From the NCBI GenBank assembly GCA_016703155.1, contig JADJCP010000002.1, positions 186,001-250,000 of the forward strand: 64,000 nucleotides of DNA, written 5' to 3'. Positions 1-11,432 of this stretch are shown piece after piece. The stretch is from Hydrogenophilales bacterium. Its GTDB lineage: Bacteria; Pseudomonadota; Gammaproteobacteria; Burkholderiales; Thiobacillaceae. Made by a program: the position numbers and the translations under genes. Under the pieces are notes generated by a model. That model did no database searches and was not told the origin of the DNA. It was given only the letters and a program-made list of their open reading frames with translations. Position 1 is the first letter of the stretch; each line of letters begins with the position of its first letter.

Positions 1-2256
<2,256 letters not shown>

Positions 2257-2446
2257 GGCACGCGCTCCAGCCACTCAACAAAGGTGAGTTACTGTAATCC
2301 GATTTTTTTCATGAAGGTGTGTATATAAGCGTCGCAACGAGCACCGCGGACTAAGCATCGGAGGTGCTCGTAATCCTGAGTTGCGGCATGGGTGGCAAGC
2401 AAGCATGAAGCGTCAATTGAGGTGTGTGCTTGAATTGCGCCGCAAG

Positions 2447-2478
2447 AAAAAAAAGCCTGCGTCGCAAAACGCAGGCTT
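2447..2478 (-). terminator. Rho-independent terminator of phaP
   Basis: Perfect 10-bp inverted repeat AAGCCTGCGT/ACGCAGGCTT with a 6-nt loop (2453-2478). On the minus strand it is followed by a run of eight T residues (2454 down to 2447). It lies 32 bp beyond the phasin stop codon. Confidence 0.9.
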
Positions 2479-2509
2479 AAGGACTACAGGAGGAGAAACT
2501 TGTAAAAGC

Positions 2510-2885
2510 TTAGGCGGCCTTCAGCGTGGCCTTGGTGGCTTCGGCGATACGCTCTTGAGCGGTCTTGACGCCTTCCTGGACCAGGCTGGTGTACTCGGTG
2601 CCGGATTCGTTGGCAACGGTCATGCCCTTGCGCAGGATTTCCATGTTGCGCTCGCTGAATTCGCGGCTCAGTTCGGCCTGACCGCTGATCAGATCCTGCA
2701 TGCCCTTGGCCTTGCTGAACAGGGACATGCCCTTGGTGGCCATGTCCATGTAGGTGGCGGCGATGTCGGCTTGTTGCTGCATCAGGCGCTCCATGGTGCG
2801 CATGTTCAGCTCGGCGATCTTGCGGCCGGCTTCCATGGCGGTTTCGGTGGACTGGGTGAACATGTCGATGAATTGCTTTCTGCAT
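2510..2885 (-). CDS. phaP: Phasin family protein (PHA granule surface), frameshift near start
   Basis: Small helical protein of about 124 residues of the PhaP/phasin type (QSTETAMEAGRKIAELNMRT; alanine-rich end EATKATLKAA). Phasins coat PHA granules and control their number and size. The ATG at 2885 has a good AAGGAA ribosome site but reads out of frame after three codons; removing one base from the AAA run (plus-strand TTT 2877-2879) joins it to the conserved frame as MQKQFIDMFTQSTE. Without this correction the first in-frame ATG is at 2863 (117 residues) and lacks a ribosome site. It has its own promoter, flanked by two palindromes, and its own terminator, so it is monocistronic. PhaR is encoded immediately upstream. 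Confidence 0.88.
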
Positions 2886-2926
2886 GATGTTTCCTTTTCA
2901 ATGGTTAAACTGGATTCGGGTAACTC

Positions 2927-2941
2927 TTGTGCAATGCACAA
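2927..2941. promoter_or_regulatory. Putative PhaR operator 1 (phaP promoter, start-site side)
   Basis: Perfect palindrome TTGTGC-AAT-GCACAA. It lies just downstream of the phaP -10 hexamer, where a bound repressor would block the start of transcription. A second perfect copy with a different spacer lies 47 bp away. Assignment to PhaR is inferred from location and from the TGC/GCA-rich sites reported for PhaR proteins. Confidence 0.72.
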
Positions 2942-2952
2942 TGTTGCGATGC

Positions 2953-2981
2953 AGCATATCCAGGCCAGGAAATCATGTCAA
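2953..2981 (-). promoter_or_regulatory. Sigma-70 promoter of phaP
   Basis: Minus-strand TTGACA (2981-2976), exact 17-bp spacer, TATGCT (2958-2953). The two 15-bp palindromes bracket it, one just upstream of the -35 and one covering the likely transcription start. Confidence 0.8.
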
Positions 2982-2988
2982 GCAGATT

Positions 2989-3003
2989 TTGTGCGGTGCA
3001 CAA
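2989..3003. promoter_or_regulatory. Putative PhaR operator 2 (upstream of phaP -35)
   Basis: Perfect palindrome TTGTGC-GGT-GCACAA with the same arms as the site at 2927 and a different 3-bp centre. It sits 7 bp upstream of the phaP -35 box. Confidence 0.72.
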
Positions 3004-3042
3004 TATTTTTTCGATGGGTGCCGCAAGACGACACCAGACTTG

Positions 3043-3516
3043 CTACTTTGGCTTGTTTTCGTTGGGCTTTACGCCGCCTGAATGGCGGTAGAACTCTTCC
3101 ATCTGGGTCCAGTAGTTCATGTTCTGCTGGCCGAGTTTCATCCAGAATTCCATGGGGTTCGGCACGCCGAACATGCCGTTGACTTGCTGGTTGACCATGC
3201 CCTGCTGCTTCAGGAAGAAGTCGAGGCCTTGTTCCAGGAACGTGGACAGGGTGGCTTGGGCGGCGTCACCGTAGAAGCGAATAAAACGCGACAGCATGGG
3301 TGATGTGAATATGGGGTGTCCCCCGGCCTCTTGCTCCATGATGATCTGCAGCAGAATGCTGCGCGTCAGTTCTTGCTCGGTTTGGGAGTCGATCACCTTG
3401 AACTCGATCCCGCTCATGACCAGGTCCTTGACCTCGGCGAGCGTGATGTAGCGGCTCTCCTCGGTGTCGTACAGGCGCCGATTCGGATACTTCTTGATGA
3501 TGCGTTCTTGGATCAT
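3043..3516 (-). CDS. phaR: PHA synthesis repressor PhaR
   Basis: 157 residues. The N-terminal PHB/PHA accumulation DNA-binding domain is unmistakable (RIIKKYPNRRLYDTEESRYI at residues 4-23), followed by the accumulation-regulatory repeat region (VIDSQTEQELTRSILLQIIM). PhaR binds both DNA and nascent PHA: it represses the phasin promoter until polymer appears and titrates it away. The ATG at 3516 follows a GGGGGAG ribosome site. It lies 56 bp downstream of phaB, separated by a strong hairpin, and just upstream of the phaP promoter with its palindromes. No separate promoter is evident in the 25 bp between hairpin and start, so some read-through from phaAB seems likely. Confidence 0.93.
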   Translation of the reverse strand: MIQERIIKKYPNRRLYDTEESRYITLAEVKDLVMSGIEFKVIDSQTEQELTRSILLQIIMEQEAGGHPIFTSPMLSRFIRFYGDAAQATLSTFLEQGLDFFLKQQGMVNQQVNGMFGVPNPMEFWMKLGQQNMNYWTQMEEFYRHSGGVKPNENKPK

Positions 3517-3535
3517 GGTGCTCCCCCACGGAGTG

Positions 3536-3564
3536 ACAAAAGACCGGCGGTCTAACCGCCGGTC
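3536..3564 (-). terminator. Hairpin between phaB and phaR
   Basis: Perfect 9-bp stem GACCGGCGG/CCGCCGGTC with a TCTAA loop (3542-3564). On the minus strand it is followed by TTTTGT. It could end phaAB transcripts or attenuate read-through into phaR. Confidence 0.7.
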
Positions 3565-3572
3565 CAGGTGCA

Positions 3573-4320
3573 TCAGCACATGTGCTGACCGCCGTTGGCG
3601 GCGATATTGGCGCCCGTGATGAAGGCACCCGTCTTCGCTCGCCAGGAAGGCGACAAGCGCGGCAATTTCCTCGGGCTTGCCGAGACGACCGACGGGAATC
3701 TGCGCGATGATCTGGTTACGCACGTCCTCGGGAATCGCCATGACCATCTCGGTGCCGATGTAGCCCGGAGAGATGGAGTTGACGGTGATGCCCTTCTTCG
3801 CGGTTTCCTGGGCCAGCGACATGCTGAAGCCATGCATGCCGGCCTTGGCGGCGGAGTAGTTGGTCTGGCCGAACTGGCCCTTCTGGCCGTTGATCGACGA
3901 GATGTTGACGACGCGGCCCCAGCTCTTGTTCAGCATGCCGTCGATGAACTGCTTGGTGACATTGAACACCGAGTCCAGATTGACATTCATCACCGCATTC
4001 CACTGTTCGGCGGACATCTTGCGGAAGGTGCCGTCCTTGGTGATGCCGGCGTTGTTGACCAGGATGTCAACACCGCCGAGCTCGGCATTGACCTTTTCAC
4101 CCATGGCCTTGCAGTCGTCGAAACTGGAGACATCGCACTTGACCAGCGCCATGTCGAAGCCGGCGGCGGCCATCTTCTGTTTCCATTCGTTCGCCTGGGT
4201 TTCGTCCATATAGGTCGAAACGACCTTGCAGCCGGCCTGGGCCAGCTTGATGCAGATCGCGCTGCCGATACCGCCCGTGCCACCGGTGACCAGGGCGACT
4301 TTTCCGTTCAATCCACTCAT
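3573..4320 (-). CDS. phaB: Acetoacetyl-CoA reductase (frameshift near C-terminus)
   Basis: NADPH-dependent short-chain dehydrogenase that reduces acetoacetyl-CoA to (R)-3-hydroxybutyryl-CoA, the second step of PHB synthesis. Visible are the Rossmann motif TGGTGGIG (residues 10-17), NNAG, and the catalytic Ser...Tyr-x3-Lys set (SSINGQKGQFGQTNYSAAKAG region). The frame breaks at the CCC run 3628-3630 (GGG on the coding strand): removing one G gives ASEDGAFITGANIAANGG and a normal end QHMC, total 248 residues. Uncorrected, translation would run on into phaR in one long artificial fusion. The ATG at 4320 is only 2 bp after the phaA stop, so the two genes are co-translated. Confidence 0.93.
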
Positions 4321-4322
4321 GT

Positions 4323-5504
4323 TCAAATCCTTTCCACAGCAAGGGCTACGCCCTGACCGCCACCGATACACAGGGTGGCGAGACCTTTGTTGGCACCGGT
4401 GCGCTGCATGCCATAGAGCAGCGTCACCAGAATACGCGCGCCCGACGCGCCGATGGGATGGCCGATGGAGATCGCGCCACCGCTGACGTTGACCTTGGAC
4501 AGGTCGAGGCCGAGTTCCTTGTTCACCGACATGGCTTGCGCCGCGAAGGCTTCGTTGGCCTCGATCATGTCGAGATCGCCGACCGACCAGCCGGCACGGT
4601 CCAGACACTTGCGCACAGCGGGGATCGGCCCGGTGCCCATGATGGCCGGATCGACCCCGGCGCTGCCGAAGCTGACCACGCGCGCCAGCGGCGTCAGGCC
4701 GAGTTCACGGGCACGCGCGCCGGACATGACGATGACGCCGGCGGCGCCGTCGTTGATGCCCGAGGCATTGCCCGCCGTAACCGAACCGTCTTTCTTGAAC
4801 GCCGCGCGCAGCTTGCCGAGGCTCTCGGCGGTGGTGCCGGCACGCGGGAACTCATCCTTGGCGAAAACCAGCGGATCGCCCTTGCGCTGCGGGATCTCGA
4901 CGGGAATGATCTCGTCGTTGAAAACCCCGGCGTTCTGCGCGGCTTCGGTGCGCTGCTGGCTGGTCGCGGCGAACAGATCCTGCTCGGCGCGGCTGAAGCC
5001 ATATTTATCGGCGATGTTTTCCGCCGTGATGCCCATGTGGCAATTGTTGAAGGCGCACCACAGACCGTCCTTGATCATGGTGTCGACCATTTCCCAATTA
5101 CCCATGCGCTGACCGTCGCGCGACTTCGGCAGGACGTGCGGCGACAGGCTCATATTCTCCTGGCCACCGGCGATGACGATGCCGGAATCGCCGCACCGCA
5201 CGGCCTGCGCCGCCAGATGCACGGCCTTCAAACCGCTGCCGCACACCTTGTTGATGGTCAGTGCGGAAACGCTTTCCGGCAAGCCGCCGGCCAACGCCGC
5301 CTGACGTGCCGCGTTCTGCCCGACGCCGGCCTGGAGCACCTGGCCCAGGATCACTTCGTCGATCTGCGCGGCTTGCAGATTGGCACGCGCCAGCAAGGCC
5401 TTGATGACCCGTGCGCCCAACTCGCTGGCCGGAATCCCCGCCAGCGCGCCGCCGAAAGCACCGACCGCGGTGCGACCCGCGGCAACGATGACTACATCAT
5501 TCAT
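4323..5504 (-). CDS. phaA: Acetyl-CoA acetyltransferase (beta-ketothiolase)
   Basis: 393 residues, the usual thiolase length. It condenses two acetyl-CoA to acetoacetyl-CoA, the first step of PHB synthesis. Catalytic motifs are intact: nucleophilic Cys in NKVCGSGLKAVHLA (about residue 88), GHPIGASGARILVTL with the active-site His, and the second Cys in LCIGGGQGVALAVE near the C-terminus. The ATG at 5504 has a strong AGAGGAGAG ribosome site; the open frame extends further upstream without support. It heads the minus-strand phaA-phaB(-phaR) operon, divergent from phaEC. Confidence 0.96.
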   Translation of the reverse strand: MNDVVIVAAGRTAVGAFGGALAGIPASELGARVIKALLARANLQAAQIDEVILGQVLQAGVGQNAARQAALAGGLPESVSALTINKVCGSGLKAVHLAAQAVRCGDSGIVIAGGQENMSLSPHVLPKSRDGQRMGNWEMVDTMIKDGLWCAFNNCHMGITAENIADKYGFSRAEQDLFAATSQQRTEAAQNAGVFNDEIIPVEIPQRKGDPLVFAKDEFPRAGTTAESLGKLRAAFKKDGSVTAGNASGINDGAAGVIVMSGARARELGLTPLARVVSFGSAGVDPAIMGTGPIPAVRKCLDRAGWSVGDLDMIEANEAFAAQAMSVNKELGLDLSKVNVSGGAISIGHPIGASGARILVTLLYGMQRTGANKGLATLCIGGGQGVALAVERI

Positions 5505-5638
5505 GAAATGCTCTCCTCTGAGTGGAATGCGAAGGAAACTACACAAGCGCCATGCATTCCCGAATTTCCCCCTCATCCATCATTCTATAAGGGACTTGGT
5601 CGTCTGACATGGGAAATCTGGGTCGTAAAATCCAGCAC

Positions 5639-5667
5639 TTGACAAGCAATGTTGCACCGCACAAACT
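5639..5667 (+). promoter_or_regulatory. Likely promoter of phaEC
   Basis: TTGACA at 5639-5644 and, after 17 bp, a weak CAAACT at 5662-5667, upstream of phaE. The spacer and -10 are covered by a near-copy of the putative PhaR palindrome. Confidence 0.5.
5650..5664. promoter_or_regulatory. Putative PhaR operator 3 (phaEC promoter)
   Basis: TGTTGCACCGCACAA matches 13 of 15 positions of the reverse complement of the perfect palindrome at 2989-3003. It lies within the spacer and -10 of the likely phaEC promoter, where binding would repress. Confidence 0.55.
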
Positions 5668-5702
5668 ACTAAAGTCAATATTCATCACACCGAGGAGACA
5701 TC

Positions 5703-6851
5703 GTGGCTGACCCGAACAACGCCTGGATGGGCAACTGGCTCAACTCGCAACAGAATTACTGGAAGGCCTGGACCGATATGGCCCAGAGCGGCATCAAGAC
5801 TCCCGAAGCGCCGAAAAACCCCTGGGCCGACGGTATCAGCCAATGGTGGCAAGCGGTTTCACCGATGGCGCCCCCCACCGGCCGCGATGTCTTCGACAAG
5901 CTGATGGACGTCAGCCGTGGGTATTTCTCCATGGCCGAGAAATTCATGAATTCCGCCGGCAAGGAAACCAGCATGGATGCCATGAACGGCTGGTTCGAGA
6001 ACATGCAGACGACCTGGAACGACTGGATGAGCAACGGCGGCCTGCTACGCCCGGATGCCCAGCACAAAAGCATGATGACCTTCTGGGATCTGCCGCTGGA
6101 TACCTGGCAGCGCCTCGCCGCCAACGTCATTCCCATGCCGGGCGACTTCACCCAGGCATTCCATCCCGAGGGCGCGTCCGACCACATGCGTGGTCAGGTG
6201 AACCGCTTCCTGTCGATTCCCGCCGTGGGCTATTCGCGTGAGTTCCAGGAGCAGTATCAAATCCTTGGTCAGCGCATGGTCGACTACTCCAAGGCCGTGC
6301 ACGACTACCAGATGAGTTTCGGCAAACTGGCGGTCGAAACCACCCAGGAATTCCAGGCCTCGGTCCAGGAGATGGCCAAGGACGGCAAGAGCCTGAGCAG
6401 CCTGCGCGAAATCTACGACAAGTGGGTGGAGATGAGCGAAGCCGCCTATGCCCGCTTCGTCATGACCCAGGAATATCAGTCGCTGTACGGTCGCTTGGTC
6501 AACAACCTGCTGGCGGTCAAGCAGCAAATGGCGCGCATCGTCGATGGCAACCTGGAAGCCATGCACATGCCCACCCACGCCGAAATCAGCACCTTGCAGC
6601 GTCGCCAACAGGAACTGCGTCGCGACAACCTGCAACTTCGCAAAGAAATCAAAGCAATACAACAACAACTTGAAGCGATGCGTCAACGTGACTTGCAGAC
6701 GCCAGCCGCCCCTAAGGCCACCGCCGCCAAGCCTGCGGCCGTAGCCAAGGCGCCGGCTGCAAAAAAACCGGTCGCCAAAGCACCTGCGAAAACGCCTGCC
6801 AAGCCTGCGACCAAAGCTGCAGCCCCAACCAAGCCCGCTGCCAAGAAATAA
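5703..6851 (+). CDS. phaE: Class III PHA synthase subunit PhaE with a basic Ala/Lys/Pro tail
   Basis: 382 residues with a GTG start at 5703 after GAGGAG. The body resembles PhaE, the non-catalytic partner that activates PhaC (tryptophan-rich N-terminus WMGNWLNSQQNYWKAWTDMA; WNDWMSNGGLLRP; FLSIPAVGYSREFQEQ). Residues about 295-325 form a charged, glutamine-rich heptad stretch that looks like a coiled coil. From about residue 333 to the end the sequence is almost only Ala, Lys, Pro and Thr (TAAKPAAVAKAPAAKKPVAK and similar repeats), like histone H1 or the nucleoid-binding tail of the phasin PhaF. That tail is unusual for PhaE. The gene precedes phaC by 15 bp in the same operon. Confidence 0.9.
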   Translation: MADPNNAWMGNWLNSQQNYWKAWTDMAQSGIKTPEAPKNPWADGISQWWQAVSPMAPPTGRDVFDKLMDVSRGYFSMAEKFMNSAGKETSMDAMNGWFENMQTTWNDWMSNGGLLRPDAQHKSMMTFWDLPLDTWQRLAANVIPMPGDFTQAFHPEGASDHMRGQVNRFLSIPAVGYSREFQEQYQILGQRMVDYSKAVHDYQMSFGKLAVETTQEFQASVQEMAKDGKSLSSLREIYDKWVEMSEAAYARFVMTQEYQSLYGRLVNNLLAVKQQMARIVDGNLEAMHMPTHAEISTLQRRQQELRRDNLQLRKEIKAIQQQLEAMRQRDLQTPAAPKATAAKPAAVAKAPAAKKPVAKAPAKTPAKPATKAAAPTKPAAKK

Positions 6852-6866
6852 CCGAGGAGAGACGCA

Positions 6867-7931
6867 ATGATGCCCTTCGACATTCGCCCCGATGCCGTGA
6901 TGCAGGAAGTCTCGGCCTATAGCAAGAAGCTCACCCACGGCCTGCAAAACCTGATGGAAGTCGGCGAGATCTCCACCGGCGTGACCCCCAAGACGGCGGT
7001 CTACCATGAAGACAAGCTCACCCTCTTCCGCTTCGAGCAGCCCAAGGATGCCATCCCCAACAAGGTCCCGCTGCTGATCGTCTATGCCCTGGTCAACCGG
7101 CCCTACATGACCGACATCCAGGAAAACCGCTCGACGGTGAAGGCCCTGATGGCCGCCGGCCAGGACGTCTACCTGATCGACTGGGGCTACCCGGATCGCG
7201 CCGACCGCTACCTGACCCTGGACGACTACATCAACGGTTATCTGGACCGCTGCGTCGATGTCATCTGCGAGCGCCATCGCGTTCCCAAGATCAACATCCT
7301 CGGCATCTGCCAGGGCGGCACCTTCTCGCTATGCTACTCGGCGCTGCACCCGGAGAAGGTCCAGAACCTGGTGACCATGGTCACCCCGGTCGACTTCCAG
7401 ACCCCGGACAACATGCTCTCCCACTGGGTCCAGCAGGTCGACGTCGACCTGGTCGTCGACACCATGGGCAACGTTCCCGGCGAGATGCTCAACTGGACCT
7501 TCCTGAACCTGAAGCCTTACCAGCTCATGGGCCAGAAGTATCTGGGCCTGCTTGACACACTGGACGATCCCGAGCAACTGAAGAACTTCCTGCGCATGGA
7601 AAAGTGGATTTTCGACAGCCCCGACCAGGCCGGCGAAGCCTTCCGCCAGTTCATCAAGGACTTCTACCAGCAGAACAAACTGCTCAAGGGCGGTCTGGAG
7701 ATCGGTGAGCCGGTCAATCTGAAGAACGTCACCATGCCCGTGCTCAACATCTTCGCCGAGCAGGACCATCTGGTGCCGCCCGACGCCTCGCGCGCCATGC
7801 GCGGCAAACTGGGTACCAAGGACTACACCGAACTGTCCTTCCCGGGCGGACACATCGGCATCTACGTCAGCGGCAAGGCCCAGAAGACCGTGCCTCCCGC
7901 CATCGGCAAGTGGCTCGACGAGCGCAGCTAG
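6867..7931 (+). CDS. phaC: Class III PHA synthase catalytic subunit PhaC
   Basis: 354 residues, the short length typical of class III. It polymerises (R)-3-hydroxyacyl-CoA at the granule surface together with PhaE. The lipase-like box GICQGG carries the nucleophile at Cys148; the other catalytic residues are Asp300 in AEQDHLVPP and His329 in GGHIGIYV, closely matching the spacing known for the Allochromatium enzyme. The ATG at 6867 follows GAGGAGA. It ends the phaE-phaC operon and is followed by a terminator at 7957-7988. The 3' end meets the tail of the convergent PAS-GGDEF gene. Confidence 0.96.
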   Translation: MMPFDIRPDAVMQEVSAYSKKLTHGLQNLMEVGEISTGVTPKTAVYHEDKLTLFRFEQPKDAIPNKVPLLIVYALVNRPYMTDIQENRSTVKALMAAGQDVYLIDWGYPDRADRYLTLDDYINGYLDRCVDVICERHRVPKINILGICQGGTFSLCYSALHPEKVQNLVTMVTPVDFQTPDNMLSHWVQQVDVDLVVDTMGNVPGEMLNWTFLNLKPYQLMGQKYLGLLDTLDDPEQLKNFLRMEKWIFDSPDQAGEAFRQFIKDFYQQNKLLKGGLEIGEPVNLKNVTMPVLNIFAEQDHLVPPDASRAMRGKLGTKDYTELSFPGGHIGIYVSGKAQKTVPPAIGKWLDERS

Positions 7932-10900
7932 ACGTCCGCCCCCCGACAAAACCCAACCCGGACCAGCTCGGCTGCTCCGGGTTTTTTTATTGCGGGGGTT
8001 GGCTGATCGCCGAATTGTACATAGCGGTTTCGACCTGCTTGCTTGGCGGCGTACATGGCGAGGTCAGCCCTTTTTCATCAGATCAAGGGCATCGTCGGTG
8101 CCATTAACCGGATGGAGCGCAATGCCGATGCTGGTTGACATCTCAGCACGCTGCCCGCCGAGTTGAATCGGATCTTGCAGCGCGGCCAGGATCTTCTCCG
8201 CCACGGTGGTGGCATCTGTCGGGTGAGCGATCTCGGGCAGCACGATGATGAATTCGTCGCCCCCGGTCCGGGCCACGGTATCGCCCTGGCGAACGCAGTT
8301 GGACAGGCGTTTGGCCACTTCGACCAGCAAGAGATCGCCGGCATCATGGCCAAGGCTGTCATTGATCCGCTTGAAGTGGTCCAGATCGAGGAACATGACC
8401 GCCAGCGCACGGTGAAAACGTTTTACCTGGGTCAGGGCATGTTGCAGACGATCCATGAGCATTCGACGATTTGGAAGATTCGTCAGGCTATCGAAGTAGG
8501 CGAGCTGGTGCGCCAACATCTCGGCTTGTTTCAATTCGGTAATGTCACGATTGCTGGCACGCCGGCCGCGTGGCTTTCCGTCACGCGAGTAGACCTCCTG
8601 GCAGCCATGCGCGATCCACGGACCTGCCCATCTTTGGTGATGATTCGAAAAACCACCTCGCCGTCAGACTTGCCGATGATGTCATGACGATGTGCCGCCC
8701 ATAGAACGCGATCATCCGGATGCACGATCTCGGCAAGCAGTCCCGGGTTAGTAATGAATTGCAGCGACGAGTACCCTGAAACCCGTTCGCATGCGGGATT
8801 GATATACAGGATTTCTTGCTGTGTTCCCTCCCAGTACTCCCAGCCGTAGGTGTAGTTGGCGATGGTACGGAAGCGTTCCTCGCTCTCCTGCATGCCAATT
8901 TCCTGAATTGTCTGGAGCGTCACATCCTGAAGTGTCCCGACGAAGCGAAGCGGGTTTCCGGCGTTGTCGAAGATGGCACGGGACTGCTGCGAGACATACT
9001 GGGTGCTGCCGTCCTGTAGTAGCAGTTGATACTTGAGCTCATAGGGGCGATGACTCTTGAGGAACTGCTTGTAAGCGGCTTTCACCCTGACGCGATCATC
9101 CGGGTGAACGGCTTGCAGGTACACCTGGCTGGATGGTTGGGATTGTTCTGGATCAAGGCCCAGGATGCGGAAAACCTCGCCCGACCAGGTCAGCTCTCGG
9201 CTCGTCAAGTCGTATGCCCAATTGCCGATATGGGCGATGCTTTGCGCCTCGACGAGCGCGGCCTCACTGTTGGCCAGGCGCGCCTGGACTTTTTTGGTCT
9301 CGGTGACATCGATGCCGAAACTCAAGGTGCCAATCACCTGCCCGCCTGCTTTGATCTCGCTATTCCGCCAGACGATATACCGCTCTTCGCCGGACTTGGT
9401 CAGGATCGGATTTTCGAACTCCTCGGCCCGGTTGTTGCCCGAAATAATGCGTTCAAACTCGCTCCAAACGTCAGGATAACGGTCCCTGGGGACGATGATT
9501 TCGAACCAGTTCTTGCCCTGAATATCTTCCTTGGTATAACCGGTGATACCGGTCGCGGCACGGTTGAAACGCTTCAGGCGGCCCGACGGGTCCAACTCGA
9601 CGATCATGACGTTTGCGGTCTCTATCAGGTTCTCCGCATAGTCTTTCGCATCGGCCAAGGCGCTTTCGGCGTTTTTTTGACGGGTGATATCCTGAACCGT
9701 GCCAATCAGGGCGAGCGGTTTTCCGGCGGCATCGAAGCGCAGCTCGCCCTTGCCGTGGACCCAGCGCTCCTGTCCATCGGAGTGGCGGACAATACGGTAC
9801 TCGCGATCGAAGGCATGGCCTTGCTCGATCACGCCGTCAAGATAGGACCGCATCTCGGTGCGCGACTCCGGAGCGACCAACGCCAGCCAGTGCGCGGCAT
9901 CATGCGGAAAATGGTCGTCGATACCAAAAATCTCGTCGAGGATCGCGGAAGTTGTGATGCGGTCGCGGCGCAAGTCATAGTCGAAGTAGCCAAGCCGGGC
10001 CATGCTCTGAACCTCGTTGAGTATCCGCCGACTAGCCTGCATTTCGTCTATCTGCCGCTCCTGGCGCCACCAGTTCCGGCTGATCGACCACGCCAGGGCC
10101 AGCATCGCCACGATGAGCAAGGCCGTGAGCCCAACGACGATCCATGCCTGCTTGCGCCACTCGGCCAGCACGGTCTCGTCGGCGATCCCCACGTTGACGG
10201 TATAGCCGTAGCGCGCACTACGGCGGTAAGAGTGCGTACGACTAATGCCATCGAGGCTGGTGGCACCGCTGACGTAGGTGCCTTCCCGAGGATTGGCTTT
10301 CAAGGCGGCGACGAAAGGCGCCGACAGGCGCTTGTCACCAAGCGGCAAGTGAATTGAACTGGCGGACGGGTGTCGGGCTATCAGGCCCAGATCGGCATCG
10401 CGCACCCCGACGGAGCCACTGGCGTCCATGCGAATACGCGAAAAATCCGCTCAATCTGATCCGAGCCTAATGCGGCGACGACCATGCCGCCAAACGAACC
10501 GTCAGGTTTATTGATGCGCCGAAAAAACGGCCAGACCGGCTCGGGATCAGTTTGACCAATGAGCCTACCCACCGCCATGCCCGCATTCGGGTTGTCCCGC
10601 AATTGGCTGAAATAGGTGCTCACGGCAGCGCTGGACGGCGACGTATCAACGGCTCCGTAGATGATCTCACCTTGGTCGTTGATCGCCTTCAGGGTGACCT
10701 CATGAGGCAGATGCGCTTTCTGCCGCGCCAGAAAACGCCGCGCCTTTGCCTCATCCATGGCGCCCTTGTCCATGTTCCGGCTGATTTCTTCGGAGGATGC
10801 CAGCAAGGCAAGATCGATGGTGTCGATCAGACCATCCAGGGCCAGTTCGATGGAGCTAACCAGATTTTGCGTGGTATTCGCCGTGCGCTTTTCAGCCTCC

Positions 10901-11028
10901 CGCCGCAATTGCCAAATAAACGATGCGGCGACGATGACCACCATCAGAATGGCCAGTGCGATACTGCCATACAGGATCCGACGATTGTTACGGTAAGCAA
11001 GCGTGTGCTGGAAAGCCTCAGCTGTCAT
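7928..11028 (-). CDS. Membrane sensor diguanylate cyclase (Cache-like, several PAS, GGDEF), three frameshifts
   Basis: One gene of about 1033 codons read in four segments. N-terminal membrane helix (about residues 20-40), extracytoplasmic sensory region, second helix (WIVVGLTALLIVAMLALAWS, about 295), three to four PAS/PAC units (each ending in forms like LIGTVQDITRQ or FVGTLQDVTLQ), then GGDEF with an intact TGGDEFIIVL motif, which predicts c-di-GMP synthesis. Breaks: one T missing at 10441-10445 (restores ERIFSRIRMDASG), one base missing near 8618 (restores QVRWIAHGCQEVYSRDGK), one extra base in CCC 8068-8070 (restores LMKKADLAMYAAKQAGRNR). With all three corrected the length is a multiple of three and the stop falls at 7928-7930, overlapping phaC by 3 bp. 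No EAL domain follows. Real decay of the gene is possible but assembly error is more likely. Confidence 0.82.
7957..7988 (+). terminator. Rho-independent terminator of phaEC
   Basis: CCCGGA (7957-7962) pairs with TCCGGG (7976-7981), with an inner CAGC/GCTG extension, followed by seven T residues. It lies 26 bp after the phaC stop and, on the other strand, codes for the C-terminal tail of the PAS-GGDEF protein. Confidence 0.88.
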
Positions 11029-11432
11029 CGGTTATCGTGTTCCATGGTGTGAACAACTTTTGGAAATCCCACGCTACGCCTCAAGGTTCAAAGCAGAGCC
11101 TCACACAGTCATGGAAGCACATGCACACGCTTTGCGCTACCCGTGCGGCCAAGTTCATGGCTTCCGTAGCGCGCCAGATCTCGGCTGGCCTTGCCAAGCG
11201 AGGACCATTGGAAACACGAGCGCGGCAAAAAGCGGGTGTAATAGCACAGTACGATAAGAAGATTGGCCAATCATCGCGGCGGCTGGAACCAGCCAAGGCA
11301 GGGTGTCGAGCTCTCCTGCGCCCTTAGCCCAATCTGGAAGCCAGCTATACTGGCCTCTAACATGGTTTTTTGGGGCAGTTCGATGGACAGGATTGGAAAA
11401 ATCCTTTGCAGCTTGCAGGAATATTCTGTTTC
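11029..11432. other. Non-coding stretch between PAS-GGDEF gene and tRNA-Ser
   Basis: About 400 bp with no convincing gene: the open frames here are short, overlap the tRNA or lack ribosome sites. It must hold the promoter of the PAS-GGDEF gene and the 3' trailer of the tRNA. I see no strong hairpin. Confidence 0.5.

Noticed and set aside
3043..4608. A continuous 521-codon frame on the minus strand joining phaB and phaR
   Set aside because: It is a by-product of the extra G at 3628-3630. Both halves have normal family ends and starts, with a terminator hairpin between them.
9026..10357. Long plus-strand frame of 443 codons opposite the PAS-GGDEF gene
   Set aside because: Antisense shadow of high-GC coding sequence; no recognisable protein, and the minus strand holds clear PAS domains.
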